61,380 nucleotides of DNA from Halorubrum saccharovorum DSM 1137 (lineage in GTDB: Archaea > Halobacteriota > Halobacteria > Halobacteriales > Haloferacaceae), in assembly GCF_000337915.1 (NCBI RefSeq), contig NZ_AOJE01000060.1, positions 62,870 to 124,249 on the forward strand. The letters run 5' to 3'. Each line of letters begins with the position of its first letter. Position 1 is the stretch's first letter. Below the pieces are notes generated by a model. That model saw nothing but the letters and a program-made list of their open reading frames with translations. It ran no database searches and was not told the DNA's origin. The position numbers and the translations under genes are program-made. Shown piece by piece: positions 33,952 through 42,186 of the stretch.

Positions 33952-35331
33952 ATGAGAGCCCTCCCGATCTCCCTCGCGGTGCTGCTCCTGCTCGCGCCGA
34001 TCGCCGGAGCGGTGTCGCCGGCGGCCGTCGCGGGGGCGGTCGTCGACCCTCCGGCGGCTACCGACTTTGATGCAGAGGACACCGGATCGGATGCGATCGG
34101 AGTCGAGCCGGCCGTCGGTGTCGAATCGACCGCCGTCGGCGTCGATCCGCCCGTCGGGAGCGCCGTCGACCCACTTGACGTCGACGGTGTGGACCGCGAC
34201 CGCCCGCAGGTCGATCCGGAGAATCTCACTCTCCGGACGCTGTCGTCGCCGGTTGACGTCGACACGCGCTTCGGATCCGGGACCCGCGGCGCGAATCTCG
34301 GCCCGTCGGTCGGGTTCGCCGTCGGCGAGACGGACGCCGCCATGGAGACCGCGGCGGTCGTCCAGCGGATCGAGGCCGCCGAGACGAACGCCGAACGGCA
34401 GCGCCGAATCCTCGCCGCGATCAACCGCGTCGAGCGCGACGAGGTGACGCTCAACAGCCGACAGGCGGAGGTGTTCAGCGCCCACGCCACCGGCGAGCTC
34501 TCCAACCGAGAGCTCCTCGACGAACTCGTTCGCATCGCCGCGACCGCCCGCGAGTACGACGAGCGACTCGAAGAGCTCGACGCGCTGGCCCAAGAGACGG
34601 ACGGGTTCAGCGCCCCGGTCCGACTCGACGAGCTCCAGGTCGCGCTCCAAGTGTACGAGGGGCCCGTCCGCGACTACGCGCTCTCGGCCGCGCGCGGCGA
34701 GTTGTCGCCCACCGAGGTGTACGTCGAGTCGAGCGAACGGTCGATCGTGTTAGCGACGATCGTCGACGGCGAGTACGTTCGTGAGGTCTTCCGGCTCGAC
34801 CGCTGGGACCGGGGGGGAGGTTCGATCAGCAACGACGAGGCGATCAATGTCACCTCCGCAGCCTATCCCGAGACGGCGTCGCTCCGCGAGCCCGACGCCT
34901 TCGGCGCCGGCTCGGTCCAGCGGATCACTATCCCCCACGAGTTCGGGATCCTCCGAACCTTCGTCAGCGGCGGCACGGGACAGGTGTTCGTCGAGCACCA
35001 GCGGATCGCGCTCGCCACGTTCCCCGACAGTGAGTCCGTCTCTGTGACTGGTGACGGCTTCAACATCACCGTCGATCGGAGCTACGCCGGCGGCCCGGTG
35101 ACGGTTACCGTCCGCGACGAGGAGACCGGCGAGCCCGCCCCCGACGTCACCGTTACGAAGAGCGTCGGTGACGGCGACAGTCAGGCGATCGGCGCCACCG
35201 ACACGGACGGCGTGGTTCGGACGCTCTCGCCCGCGGAGTCCTACCGAATCACCGTCGTCGACGAACCGCGTGCGGTGTTCGTGGACGGCCTCGAACCCGT
35301 CGCGACCCCGCGCCCGGTCGACGACGAGTAG
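33952..35331 (+). CDS. Exported or membrane-tethered protein (DUF7094/7096-like)
   Basis: A 459-residue protein with a signal peptide (MRALPISLAVLLLLAPIAGAVSPA) and no further clear membrane helix. After a Val/Asp/Gly-rich spacer comes a helical region (ETNAERQRRILAAINRVERDEVTLNSRQ), then a beta-rich body, and a C-terminal carboxypeptidase-regulatory-like domain (EPAPDVTVTKSVGDGDSQAIGATDTDG). Not recognised as an enzyme. It is divergent from the membrane-anchored winged-helix gene and shares its promoter region, which suggests a link. It is followed by the pilin-like gene. Confidence 0.75.
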   Translation: MRALPISLAVLLLLAPIAGAVSPAAVAGAVVDPPAATDFDAEDTGSDAIGVEPAVGVESTAVGVDPPVGSAVDPLDVDGVDRDRPQVDPENLTLRTLSSPVDVDTRFGSGTRGANLGPSVGFAVGETDAAMETAAVVQRIEAAETNAERQRRILAAINRVERDEVTLNSRQAEVFSAHATGELSNRELLDELVRIAATAREYDERLEELDALAQETDGFSAPVRLDELQVALQVYEGPVRDYALSAARGELSPTEVYVESSERSIVLATIVDGEYVREVFRLDRWDRGGGSISNDEAINVTSAAYPETASLREPDAFGAGSVQRITIPHEFGILRTFVSGGTGQVFVEHQRIALATFPDSESVSVTGDGFNITVDRSYAGGPVTVTVRDEETGEPAPDVTVTKSVGDGDSQAIGATDTDGVVRTLSPAESYRITVVDEPRAVFVDGLEPVATPRPVDDE

Positions 35332-35382
35332 GCGCTCGCTGCTCGTCCGGACGTTTTTATCGGATCCCGCGGCAGGCTCTCC

Positions 35383-35907
35383 GTGCCCAGCGACACCGAC
35401 CCGTCGACCAAGACGAAGTCGCCGGCTGAGCCGCGATCGACAGCCGATCGGTCCGACCGCGCGCTCACGCCGATCGCCGGCGTGTTGCTGCTCGCCATCA
35501 CGGTCGTGCTCGCGGGCGGCGTCGTGACCGCGGCGATCGACGCGCCGCCCGAGCCGGCACCGACGACTTCCCTGTCGCTGTCGGCGACCGACGATCGGAT
35601 CACACTCACGCATCGCGGCGGCGACGCTCTCGACGTGAGCGAACTGAACGTTCGGGTGCGCGTCGACGGCGAGCCGCTCGCCCGGCAGCCGCCCGTCCCG
35701 TTCTTCTCCGCGGCGGGGTTCCATCCGGGCCCGACGGGCGCGTTCAACGCCGCGACCGACGGCGACTGGCGGGTCGGCGGATCGGCGTCACTCCGGGTCG
35801 CGGGGACGAACGAGCCGACTCTCGAACCCGGTCGAACCGTGAGCGTCACGGTCTCGGCCGACGGCCTACCCGTCGCGACGTTGGAGACGGTCGTCGAGCC
35901 GGGGTAG
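35383..35907 (+). CDS. Type IV pilin-like protein (haloarchaeal)
   Basis: A 174-residue protein from a GTG start. A charged head of about 26 residues precedes RALTPIAGVLLLAITVVLAGGVVTAAI, the archaeal type IV pilin/archaellin N-terminal motif with a prepilin-peptidase-type site before the hydrophobic helix. The mature part is beta-rich and ends ETVVEPG. No assembly ATPase or platform genes are adjacent, so it is an orphan pilin that would use genes elsewhere. The last codons are part of a direct DNA duplication described as the repeat at 35871-35942. Confidence 0.82.
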   Translation: MPSDTDPSTKTKSPAEPRSTADRSDRALTPIAGVLLLAITVVLAGGVVTAAIDAPPEPAPTTSLSLSATDDRITLTHRGGDALDVSELNVRVRVDGEPLARQPPVPFFSAAGFHPGPTGAFNAATDGDWRVGGSASLRVAGTNEPTLEPGRTVSVTVSADGLPVATLETVVEPG

Positions 35908-35942
35908 CGTCGCGACGTTGGAGACGGTCGTCGAGCCGGGGT
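35871..35942 (+). repeat. 35-bp direct repeat across the pilin stop codon
   Basis: Bases 35871-35905 recur exactly at 35908-35942, with AG between. The first copy encodes the last 11 pilin codons plus the T of its TAG stop (35905-35907). In the second copy the same T is followed by GG, so it would lack this stop. The 37-base offset shifts the frame. Most likely a recent replication slip; it leaves a spare gene end downstream. Confidence 0.85.
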
Positions 35943-35970
35943 GGGGGAAAACGGTCCGAGCGCTGCGCAG

Positions 35971-36594
35971 CTACTCTTCGGGGACTCGTGCGACCGTCGT
36001 GATCGCTCGCGGGCTCCGCGGCGTCGACCGCTGGATGTGGTGTTCGTACGCTTCGTAGCCGGCCGCCTCGAACATCCGGTCGGCCTCGTCCTCGTCGTAG
36101 AACAGCATGATCGCGTCGGCGACTCGCTGGAGGATACGGTTGTGCGGGTAGTCGGGGCCGACGACGAGCACCTGACCGCCCGGCTTCGCGACGCGCCGGA
36201 GCTCCCGGAGCCCCTCGATCGGGTTCGGCCAGTACTCGATCGATCCCGAGGACCAGACGACGTCGAACGTGTCGTCACGGAACGGGAGGCGCTCGGCGTC
36301 GCCGCGGTAGAAGTTCACGCGGTCGTGTTTCCCGAACTTCTCGAACGCCTTCTCCATCTGGTGGACGCTCTGGTCGAGTCCGTGAACGTCGTCGGCGTGT
36401 TCGAGCAGGCCCTCGGTGCCGAACCCGGTGCCACAGCCAACGTCGAGCACTTTCGGATCCTCGCCGAACTCCAGCCACGAGAGCGCCTCCGAGCGCATCT
36501 CCTCGTTCCAGTTGAACCAGTTGATCTTGTCGTACACCTTCGAGAGGTACTTGTAGAACACCCGGGCGTTCGACTTGTCCTCGAGGATCCCCAT
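35971..36594 (-). CDS. SAM-dependent methyltransferase (UbiE/MenG or VTE3-like)
   Basis: A 207-residue methyltransferase. Motif I is VLDVGCGTGFGT (about 49-60), with HGLDQSVHQMEKAFEK (motif II acidic residue), GDAERLPFRDDTFDVV and the LRELRRVAKPGGQVLVVGPD motif. The N-terminal NARVFYKYLSKVYDKINWFNW resembles methyltransferases that act on quinone head groups, including plant VTE3-type enzymes. A role in methylating menaquinone is possible but not shown. It converges toward the duplicated pilin end. Confidence 0.85.
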   Translation of the reverse strand: MGILEDKSNARVFYKYLSKVYDKINWFNWNEEMRSEALSWLEFGEDPKVLDVGCGTGFGTEGLLEHADDVHGLDQSVHQMEKAFEKFGKHDRVNFYRGDAERLPFRDDTFDVVWSSGSIEYWPNPIEGLRELRRVAKPGGQVLVVGPDYPHNRILQRVADAIMLFYDEDEADRMFEAAGYEAYEHHIQRSTPRSPRAITTVARVPEE

Positions 36595-36686
36595 TTACCG
36601 CTCGGTTAGGCCGCCCGCCCCATAACGACACGGATCCGGTGTCTCCGTTCCGACCGGCTTTTCCGCTCCCCGCCCGACCGTCGGAT

Positions 36687-37499
36687 ATGGAACCGACGAC
36701 GAGCGGCCGCTTCCGCGTCCACGACCGCCGCCCGCGTCCCGACATCGACGGGACCGGGCCGTCCGACCCTCCCGAGGAGTTCGTCCTCGTCGAGCACCCG
36801 GAGGAGCCGATCGATCCGGCTGCCCCCGACGCCGAGGACCGGTTCGATCCGCTGTACACCGCCGCCGAGGGGTACGAGGGAGATCTCGCCGACCGCGTGG
36901 CGTCGCTGGAGCCCGGGTTCGTCGTCGACGCGACGCTGGCGTGGACCGACGGTTCGGCTCGCTTCGTGGACGTCGAGACCGTCCGCGAGAGCCGCTTCCG
37001 TTTCGCGGACGAGGTGGAAGGGATGTTCGAGGCGGCCGTCGACGCGTGGGACCAGATCCGCTCCGCCGGCGAGGCCGTCGGCTCGATCACGACGCGATCG
37101 AACGACGGCGAACCGAACGGCGCGCTGTACCTGTTCGCCGACGCGCCCGGGAGCGACGCGTTCGCCGACCTCCGGGCGGGTCGACTCCCGATCGAACCGC
37201 TCGTCGCGCGGGTCAACGAGTCGCGCGAGGACGACGAGCCGCGAGAAGTGTTCGTCCTCCGACCGGCCGCGCACGACTTCGTCGCCGTCTACGTCGTCTT
37301 CGACCGCGAGGGCGTGTTGGCCCAGACGGTGCGCGACACCTACGACCTCGGCCCCGGGCTCGCGGCGGGCCTCGATGACGGCGCGCTCGACGCCGCCAAG
37401 GCGGGAGCGGACGGTGACGGTGCGAGCGACGGCGAACGGGACGACTCAGGAGACGACGGCAGCGACGAAGACGGCTTCGACGCGCTCGATCGGTTGTAG
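36687..37499 (+). CDS. Conserved haloarchaeal protein (DUF6663-like)
   Basis: A 270-residue cytosolic protein without membrane helices or enzyme motifs I can name. From memory it corresponds to DUF6663. The middle (FRFADEVEGMFEAAVDAWDQIRSAGEAVGSITTRSN) and FVLRPAAHDFVAVYVVFDREGVLAQTVRDTYDL look well conserved; the last 40 residues are an acidic, low-complexity tail ending DALDRL. It is divergent from the methyltransferase gene by 92 bp, with no other context hint. Confidence 0.68.
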   Translation: MEPTTSGRFRVHDRRPRPDIDGTGPSDPPEEFVLVEHPEEPIDPAAPDAEDRFDPLYTAAEGYEGDLADRVASLEPGFVVDATLAWTDGSARFVDVETVRESRFRFADEVEGMFEAAVDAWDQIRSAGEAVGSITTRSNDGEPNGALYLFADAPGSDAFADLRAGRLPIEPLVARVNESREDDEPREVFVLRPAAHDFVAVYVVFDREGVLAQTVRDTYDLGPGLAAGLDDGALDAAKAGADGDGASDGERDDSGDDGSDEDGFDALDRL

Positions 37500-37528
37500 C
37501 CGCGGTCCGTCCTCTCTCCTCGGCCCGC

Positions 37529-38503
37529 TTAGAGCCAGTCGGCGTCCGGATCCACCCGCCCGTCCGGGACATCGCCGTTGAGAACGGCGGCCACGTCGGC
37601 GGCGCCGCTCCGGTTCAGGTCGTCGCGCGCCTCCTCGCTGTACCACGCCGCGTGCGGCGTGACGACCGTGTCGTCGCGGCCGACGAGCGGATCGTCCTCG
37701 GGCGGTTCCTCGGTGAGAACGTCGAGCCCGGCGCCCTTGACGGTCCCCGACTCCAGCGCGTCGAGCAGCGCGTCGTCGTCGACGACCGGCCCGCGGCTCA
37801 CGTTGACGACCACCGAGTCCTCGTCGAGGCGGCCGAGAGCGTCGGCGTCGACCATGCCCCGAGTCGCGTCCGTCAGGGGGGCGTAGACGACGACGTGGTC
37901 GGCGCGGTCGAACAGCTCGTCGAACGACGCCTTCTCGACGCCGTACTCCGCCATCTCTTCGGAATCCACGAACGGGTCGTAGGCGACGAGCTCGGCGTCG
38001 AAGCCGGCGATCTGCTCGGCCGCGCGTTTCGCGATCGGGCCGAACGAGACGAACCCGATCGTCGACGCGTTCACACGGCGGATCGGTCGCCCGGCCTCCC
38101 AGCTCCAGCCCCCGGCGGTGACGGCGTCGTCGTACCCCTTCAGCGACCGCAGGCAGGCGAGCAGCAGCGAGACGGAATGGGTCGCCACCTCGTCGGTGCA
38201 GTAATCGGGAACGCGGGTGACGGTGACGCCGTTGTTGGCCGCGGCGTCCACGTCGACGTTGTCCACGCCGACGGCCGACCGGACGACGGCCCGCAGGTCC
38301 AGCCGGTCAAGCGCTTCCGCGGTGACCGGCGTGTTGATGTCGGTCACGACCGCGTCGGCGCCCGCCGCCGCCGCGATCAGGTTCTCCGTGGACCCCAGCT
38401 CGGCGACCTCGATATCGACGGGCTCGTCGACCGCTTCGCCGAGTACCTCACGGTACATCTCCGGGTCGATCATCGGAAACGCCGACAGCACCACTCTGGC
38501 CAT
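37529..38503 (-). CDS. D-2-hydroxyacid dehydrogenase family protein (CtBP/SerA-like)
   Basis: A 324-residue NAD-dependent oxidoreductase of the D-isomer-specific 2-hydroxyacid dehydrogenase fold. The nucleotide motif is altered: IGFVSFGPIAKRA in place of the usual GxGxIG. The substrate-site arginine lies in VNVSRGPVVD, and the histidine in VVTPHAAWYSEEA, followed by a Trp-Tyr-Ser triplet as in C-terminal-binding-protein-type members. Substrate unknown; phosphoglycerate or glyoxylate are candidates. The stop is 30 bp from the convergent DUF6663-like gene. Confidence 0.87.
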   Translation of the reverse strand: MARVVLSAFPMIDPEMYREVLGEAVDEPVDIEVAELGSTENLIAAAAGADAVVTDINTPVTAEALDRLDLRAVVRSAVGVDNVDVDAAANNGVTVTRVPDYCTDEVATHSVSLLLACLRSLKGYDDAVTAGGWSWEAGRPIRRVNASTIGFVSFGPIAKRAAEQIAGFDAELVAYDPFVDSEEMAEYGVEKASFDELFDRADHVVVYAPLTDATRGMVDADALGRLDEDSVVVNVSRGPVVDDDALLDALESGTVKGAGLDVLTEEPPEDDPLVGRDDTVVTPHAAWYSEEARDDLNRSGAADVAAVLNGDVPDGRVDPDADWL

Positions 38504-38659
38504 ATGGAGCCGTTCGTCCCGCCCCCACTTGACGGCTTTCTTGCGTTCTCAGCCCCCGAGACACCGGTACACGATCGTGATGAATTGTCTCGTCTCGGCT
38601 TCGATCCGCCTCGCTCTCAGTTCCGATGCCTCTTTGCGCGCGCGCTCGCTAAAGCGTCC

Positions 38660-38995
38660 GTGAGCGACGATACTTCGGTCGACCGATCTTCGGTCGACCA
38701 ATCTACCAAACCGCCGATGCTCGTCCTCTTGGAGTCGCTGGCGTTCTACCGGAACGCCCGCGTCGGGCTCGTCGCCGGAGCGGTCCTCGCCGCTCTCCTG
38801 TACGCGGTCCGGGCGCTGGAGCTGCTCGGCCCGGTGATCGACACCCGAGACTACCCGCTGTTCGGTCCGGACGTGTGGTTCCTGCTGTTGGCGTTCGTGC
38901 TGGCGGCGACGTTCGCGCTGCTCGTCGCCATCGCGCTCACAGTCGCCGAGGCCGTGCGTGGGGCCCGCGGCATGTCTGAGGAGAGCGACGAGTAG
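38660..38995 (+). CDS. Small two-helix membrane protein (DUF7536-like)
   Basis: A 111-residue protein from the proposed GTG at 38660. Alternatively ATG 38717 gives 92 residues (MLVLLESLAFYRNARVGL). Two membrane helices are clear (about 35-55 and 75-98 in the longer form) linked by GPVIDTRDYPLFGPDVWF, and a polar tail ends in EESDE. The composition and two-helix shape match haloarchaeal DUF7536-type proteins as I recall them. Function unknown. It precedes the small HTH gene on the opposite strand. Confidence 0.62.
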   Translation: MSDDTSVDRSSVDQSTKPPMLVLLESLAFYRNARVGLVAGAVLAALLYAVRALELLGPVIDTRDYPLFGPDVWFLLLAFVLAATFALLVAIALTVAEAVRGARGMSEESDE

Positions 38996-39015
38996 AAGAC
39001 CGAGAGACGCGGCGA

Positions 39016-39297
39016 TCAGTCGGCGGTGCAGGAGGCGTCGCTCTCGTCGCCGGTGAACTCCTGTGCGGGCTCGGTGAGCTTGTAGAGATTCTGCCGGGCG
39101 TCCGCGAAGTACACGTCTTCGTCGACGACGCCGATCCCCTCTAACCGTTCGAGCGCGTAGCGGACGGTTCGGGCCGACAGCATCGACTCTTCGACGATCC
39201 CCTTCTGGGTCAACGGCCCGTTGTACTCGAGCACCTTGAAGACGAGCTTGGCGCTCGGCGGGAGGTCGTCGAGCCCCTCCGTTTGAGTTCCTTCCAT
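39016..39297 (-). CDS. Small winged-helix transcription regulator (MarR/TrmB-like)
   Basis: A 93-residue DNA-binding protein. The helix-turn-helix core is LPPSAKLVFKVLEYNGPLTQKGIVEESMLSARTVRYALERL with a wing GIGVVDEDVYFADARQNLYKL. It is essentially the DNA-binding domain alone, so it would act as a dimer through its end helices. The palindromic AT-rich stretch at 39383-39413 lies 86 bases upstream and could be its own operator. The ATG at 39297 (MEGTQTEG) is favoured over an upstream ATG at 39318. Confidence 0.85.
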   Translation of the reverse strand: MEGTQTEGLDDLPPSAKLVFKVLEYNGPLTQKGIVEESMLSARTVRYALERLEGIGVVDEDVYFADARQNLYKLTEPAQEFTGDESDASCTAD

Positions 39298-39635
39298 CGT
39301 TACGAATCGAAACCGCACATCGGCATAAATGTTGATGCGTCACCGCGCTCGATCCGGGGTTTTCTCGCAGAAAGAGGATTTTATTGCCGGATTATCCCGC
39401 AATATGCGGCAATATTGTCTGACAAACCGGTTCCAAACTGACCAGTCAGTCAGCGACTCTCTCTCGCGCGCTTCGCTCCCGGCCGTCTGCGGGGTCGATT
39501 GTCGGACGGCGTCCCGGCCACCCGACGCGACCCGGGCGGGTTCGTCACTGCGGTGACATCGCGGCCGGTGGCGCCCCGTGACGGATCGCTCGGCGGAACG
39601 AACGGCTTTTCACCTGTGCTCGCGGATCGACTCGT
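39298..39635. other. Intergenic region with nested palindrome
   Basis: Contains the AT-rich stretch described at 39383-39413 and, upstream of the regulator, ATCGGCATAAATGTTGATG, a likely promoter core for the minus-strand HTH gene. The rest (39420-39610) is ordinary GC-rich spacer leading to the EMC6-like gene. No supported ORF. Confidence 0.5.
39383..39413. promoter_or_regulatory. Nested palindrome, candidate operator
   Basis: ATTGCCG (39383-39389) is the inverted complement of CGGCAAT (39407-39413), and between them CCGCA (39397-39401) pairs with TGCGG (39405-39409), spaced by ATA. Both palindromes lie in one of the most AT-rich stretches of the window, between the divergent small HTH gene and the EMC6-like gene. 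It could bind the regulator at 39016 or another dimeric repressor; this is inference from symmetry and position. Confidence 0.5.
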
Positions 39636-39944
39636 ATGAGCGACGACTCGGGGATATCAGGCCATACCCGAAGCGTGGTCGTCACGACGATCTGCTGTCT
39701 CGCGGGGATCGCCGCCGGCGTCGTTTCGGCCGCGTACGTCGGGACGGCTCCGGCCGACGCCGCCAGCACCACCGGCGTGTTAGTGATGGGTGCGTTCGTG
39801 GTCGCCCAGTTCCCGCTGTACAAGGTGATCGGCGTCGGCGACTTCGGGGTCAAGGACAACCTCTACGTGGCGTTTCTGACGTTCACGCTGTGGTTCATCA
39901 GCTACACCGTGCTTGCGACGTCCGGCGTCCAACTGGTGGCCTGA
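39636..39944 (+). CDS. EMC6-like membrane protein
   Basis: A 102-residue protein with three membrane segments (about 14-35, 43-62 and 77-96) and the polar motif VIGVGDFGVKDNLYVAFLTF in the loop. It matches, as I recall, haloarchaeal EMC6-like proteins, distant relatives of a subunit of the ER membrane-protein insertion complex. Its stop is one base before the start of ABCE1, so the two are coupled; membrane-protein synthesis and ribosome recycling fit together as a theme, but that is inference. Confidence 0.7.
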   Translation: MSDDSGISGHTRSVVVTTICCLAGIAAGVVSAAYVGTAPADAASTTGVLVMGAFVVAQFPLYKVIGVGDFGVKDNLYVAFLTFTLWFISYTVLATSGVQLVA

Positions 39945-39945
39945 G

Positions 39946-41766
39946 ATGGCGGACGACAGCATCGCGGTCGTCGACCTCGATCGGTGTCAGCCCGACCGGT
40001 GTAACTACGAGTGCATGAACTACTGCCCGCCGAACCGGACGGGCAAAGAGTGCATCACGAAGCGCGGCGAAGACGCCGCCGAGGGCGACCCTGACCAGAT
40101 CCACATCTCCGAGGAGATCTGTCTCGGCGAGACCTGCGGGATCTGCGTCGAGAAGTGCCCGTTCGACGCGATCGAGATCATCAACCTCCCCTCCGAACTC
40201 GACGAGGAGCCGGTCCACCGCTACGGCGACAACGCCTTCTCGCTGTACGGACTTCCGACTCCGGAGCCGGGCAACGTCACCGGAATTCTCGGCCCGAACG
40301 GGATCGGGAAGTCGACGGCGGTCCACGCGCTCGCCGGCGAGATGGTCCCGAACCTCGGCGACCACGAGTCGGAGGACGACTGGGAACGCGTGCTCGACCG
40401 GTTCCGCGGCACCGGGCTGCAGAACTACCTCGAATCGCTGAAGGAGGGCGACGTGACGGTCGCGCGCAAGCCGCAGTACGTCGATCAGATCCCGAACCAG
40501 TTCGACGGCAACACCCGCGAGCTGTTGGAGCGCACCGACGAGCGCGGCGCGCTCGACTCCCTCATCGACCGGCTCAACATCGCCCCGGTGATGGACCAAC
40601 CGATCGACTCCATCTCCGGGGGCGAGCTCCAGCGCGTCGCCATCGCGGCGTGTCTCGCCCGCGACGCCGACTTCTACTTCCTCGACGAGATCACGCCGTA
40701 CCTCGACATCGGTCAGCGGATGGTCGTCGCCCGCCTCATCCGCGAGCTCGCGGACGACGACGCCGCCGAGCGCTCGATGCTCGTCGTCGAGCACGACCTC
40801 GCCATCCTCGATCTCCTCGCCGACACCCTCCACGTCGCGTACGGGGAGCCGGGGGCGTACGGGGTCATCACCGACCCCAAGTCGGTCCGCAACGGGATCA
40901 ACGAGTACCTGAAGGGGTACCTCGACAACGAGAACATGCGGATCCGGCCGTCCGCGATCACCTTCGAGGAGCACGCCCCGCGGGTCTCCTCGCGGAGCGA
41001 GACGCTGATCGAGTACCCCGAGCTCACGAAGTCGTACGGCGACGGCGAGTTCGAGCTGCACGTCGAGGCGGGCGAGATCAACCGCTCCGAGGTGCTCGGC
41101 GTGGTCGGCCCGAACGGGATCGGGAAGTCGACGCTCGCGAAGCTGTTCGCGGGCTCGCTGGAGCCGGACGAGGGCGAGCTCGACTTCGCGCTCGACATCG
41201 CGTACAAGCCGCAGTACATCGAGATCGACCAGCCGATGCGCGTCGACGCGTTCCTCTCCTCGATCACCGACGAGTTCGGGAGCTCCTACTGGAACACCGA
41301 GGTCGCCCAGCCGCTCCAGCTCGACCGCGTGATGGAGCAGAACCTCTCGGACCTGTCGGGCGGGGAGCGCCAGCGCGTCGCCATCGCGGCGTGTCTCTCC
41401 GAGGACGCCGACCTCTATCTCCTCGACGAGCCCTCCGCGCACCTCGACGTGGAACAGCGGGTGCGCGCGACGACGGCGATCCGCCGATACGCGGAGAACC
41501 ACGACGCGACCGTGATGGTGATCGACCACGACATCTACATGATCGACCTGCTGGCCGACCGCCTGATGGTGTTCGACGGCGAGCCGGCCGAGCGCGGGCA
41601 CGCGACCCCGCCCCAGGAGATGCGCGAGGGGATGAACGAGTTCCTGGCGGACCTGGACATCACCTTCCGGCGCGACGAGCGGACGGGTCGTCCCCGGATC
41701 AACAAGCCGGGCTCGCAGCTCGACAGCCAGCAGAAGCGCGACGGCGAGTACTACTACTCCACCTAA
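39946..41766 (+). CDS. abce1: ABCE1/RLI ribosome-recycling ATPase
   Basis: A 606-residue iron-sulfur ABC protein, the universal archaeal/eukaryotic factor that splits ribosomes after termination. The N-terminal pair of [4Fe-4S] motifs is complete (CNYECMNYCPP and CLGETCGICVEKCPFDAI). Two ABC cassettes follow, each with Walker A (GPNGIGKST twice), signature (ISGGELQR and LSGGERQR) and Walker B (FYFLDEITPYLD, LYLLDEPSAHLD). The hinge between cassettes contains the characteristic NIAPVMDQPIDS-type segment. Not an exporter despite the ABC fold. Confidence 0.97.
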   Translation: MADDSIAVVDLDRCQPDRCNYECMNYCPPNRTGKECITKRGEDAAEGDPDQIHISEEICLGETCGICVEKCPFDAIEIINLPSELDEEPVHRYGDNAFSLYGLPTPEPGNVTGILGPNGIGKSTAVHALAGEMVPNLGDHESEDDWERVLDRFRGTGLQNYLESLKEGDVTVARKPQYVDQIPNQFDGNTRELLERTDERGALDSLIDRLNIAPVMDQPIDSISGGELQRVAIAACLARDADFYFLDEITPYLDIGQRMVVARLIRELADDDAAERSMLVVEHDLAILDLLADTLHVAYGEPGAYGVITDPKSVRNGINEYLKGYLDNENMRIRPSAITFEEHAPRVSSRSETLIEYPELTKSYGDGEFELHVEAGEINRSEVLGVVGPNGIGKSTLAKLFAGSLEPDEGELDFALDIAYKPQYIEIDQPMRVDAFLSSITDEFGSSYWNTEVAQPLQLDRVMEQNLSDLSGGERQRVAIAACLSEDADLYLLDEPSAHLDVEQRVRATTAIRRYAENHDATVMVIDHDIYMIDLLADRLMVFDGEPAERGHATPPQEMREGMNEFLADLDITFRRDERTGRPRINKPGSQLDSQQKRDGEYYYST

Positions 41767-41886
41767 GCCGTCGGCCGCTCCGCCACGTCGGCCCGCCCAC
41801 CGCTCTCCCGTTCCGCCGCCCGCTTTTGGAACCCACCGATCGGCGGTATCGAAGCGATTAAGCGGGGAACCCGCAAACGACGGTGT

Positions 41887-42153
41887 ATGCAACACCTCAT
41901 CATTCGCGGCGACCCCGGGATCCGGCGGGACGCGGTGATCGAGTACGAGGGCGAGGAGCTGGTGTGTTTCGGCATCAACGTCCAGGGCGGCTGGCACGGC
42001 CCGGACGAACCCCAGCTCTGGTGTACCGTCGGCACCGAGGACGAGCGCGAGGCCTACGACAAGCGCGAGTACGTCCCCCACTGGCTCGACGTCGACACGA
42101 TCGACGCCGAGGAGCTCGACGTGATCAAAGCGAAGGGCGAGCTGTCGGTCTAG
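41887..42153 (+). CDS. HAH_0734-like conserved protein
   Basis: An 88-residue acidic protein. IIRGDPGIRRDAVIEYEGEELVCFGINVQGGWHG, LWCTVGTEDEREAYDKREYVPHWLDVDTI are what I recall as the HAH_0734 group, restricted to haloarchaea and of unknown function. The order and tight spacing of charged residues suggest a small all-beta fold. ATTAAG lies about 30 bases upstream, so it may have its own start. Confidence 0.75.
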   Translation: MQHLIIRGDPGIRRDAVIEYEGEELVCFGINVQGGWHGPDEPQLWCTVGTEDEREAYDKREYVPHWLDVDTIDAEELDVIKAKGELSV

Positions 42154-42186
42154 CGGCGCGGCACTTCTGCGGTTTCGACTCGGCTC

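Noticed and set aside
39898-42081. 727-codon minus-strand frame over ABCE1
   Set aside because: ABCE1 on the plus strand has complete iron-sulfur and ABC motifs; the antisense product is Val/Leu/Arg-rich without any known motif.
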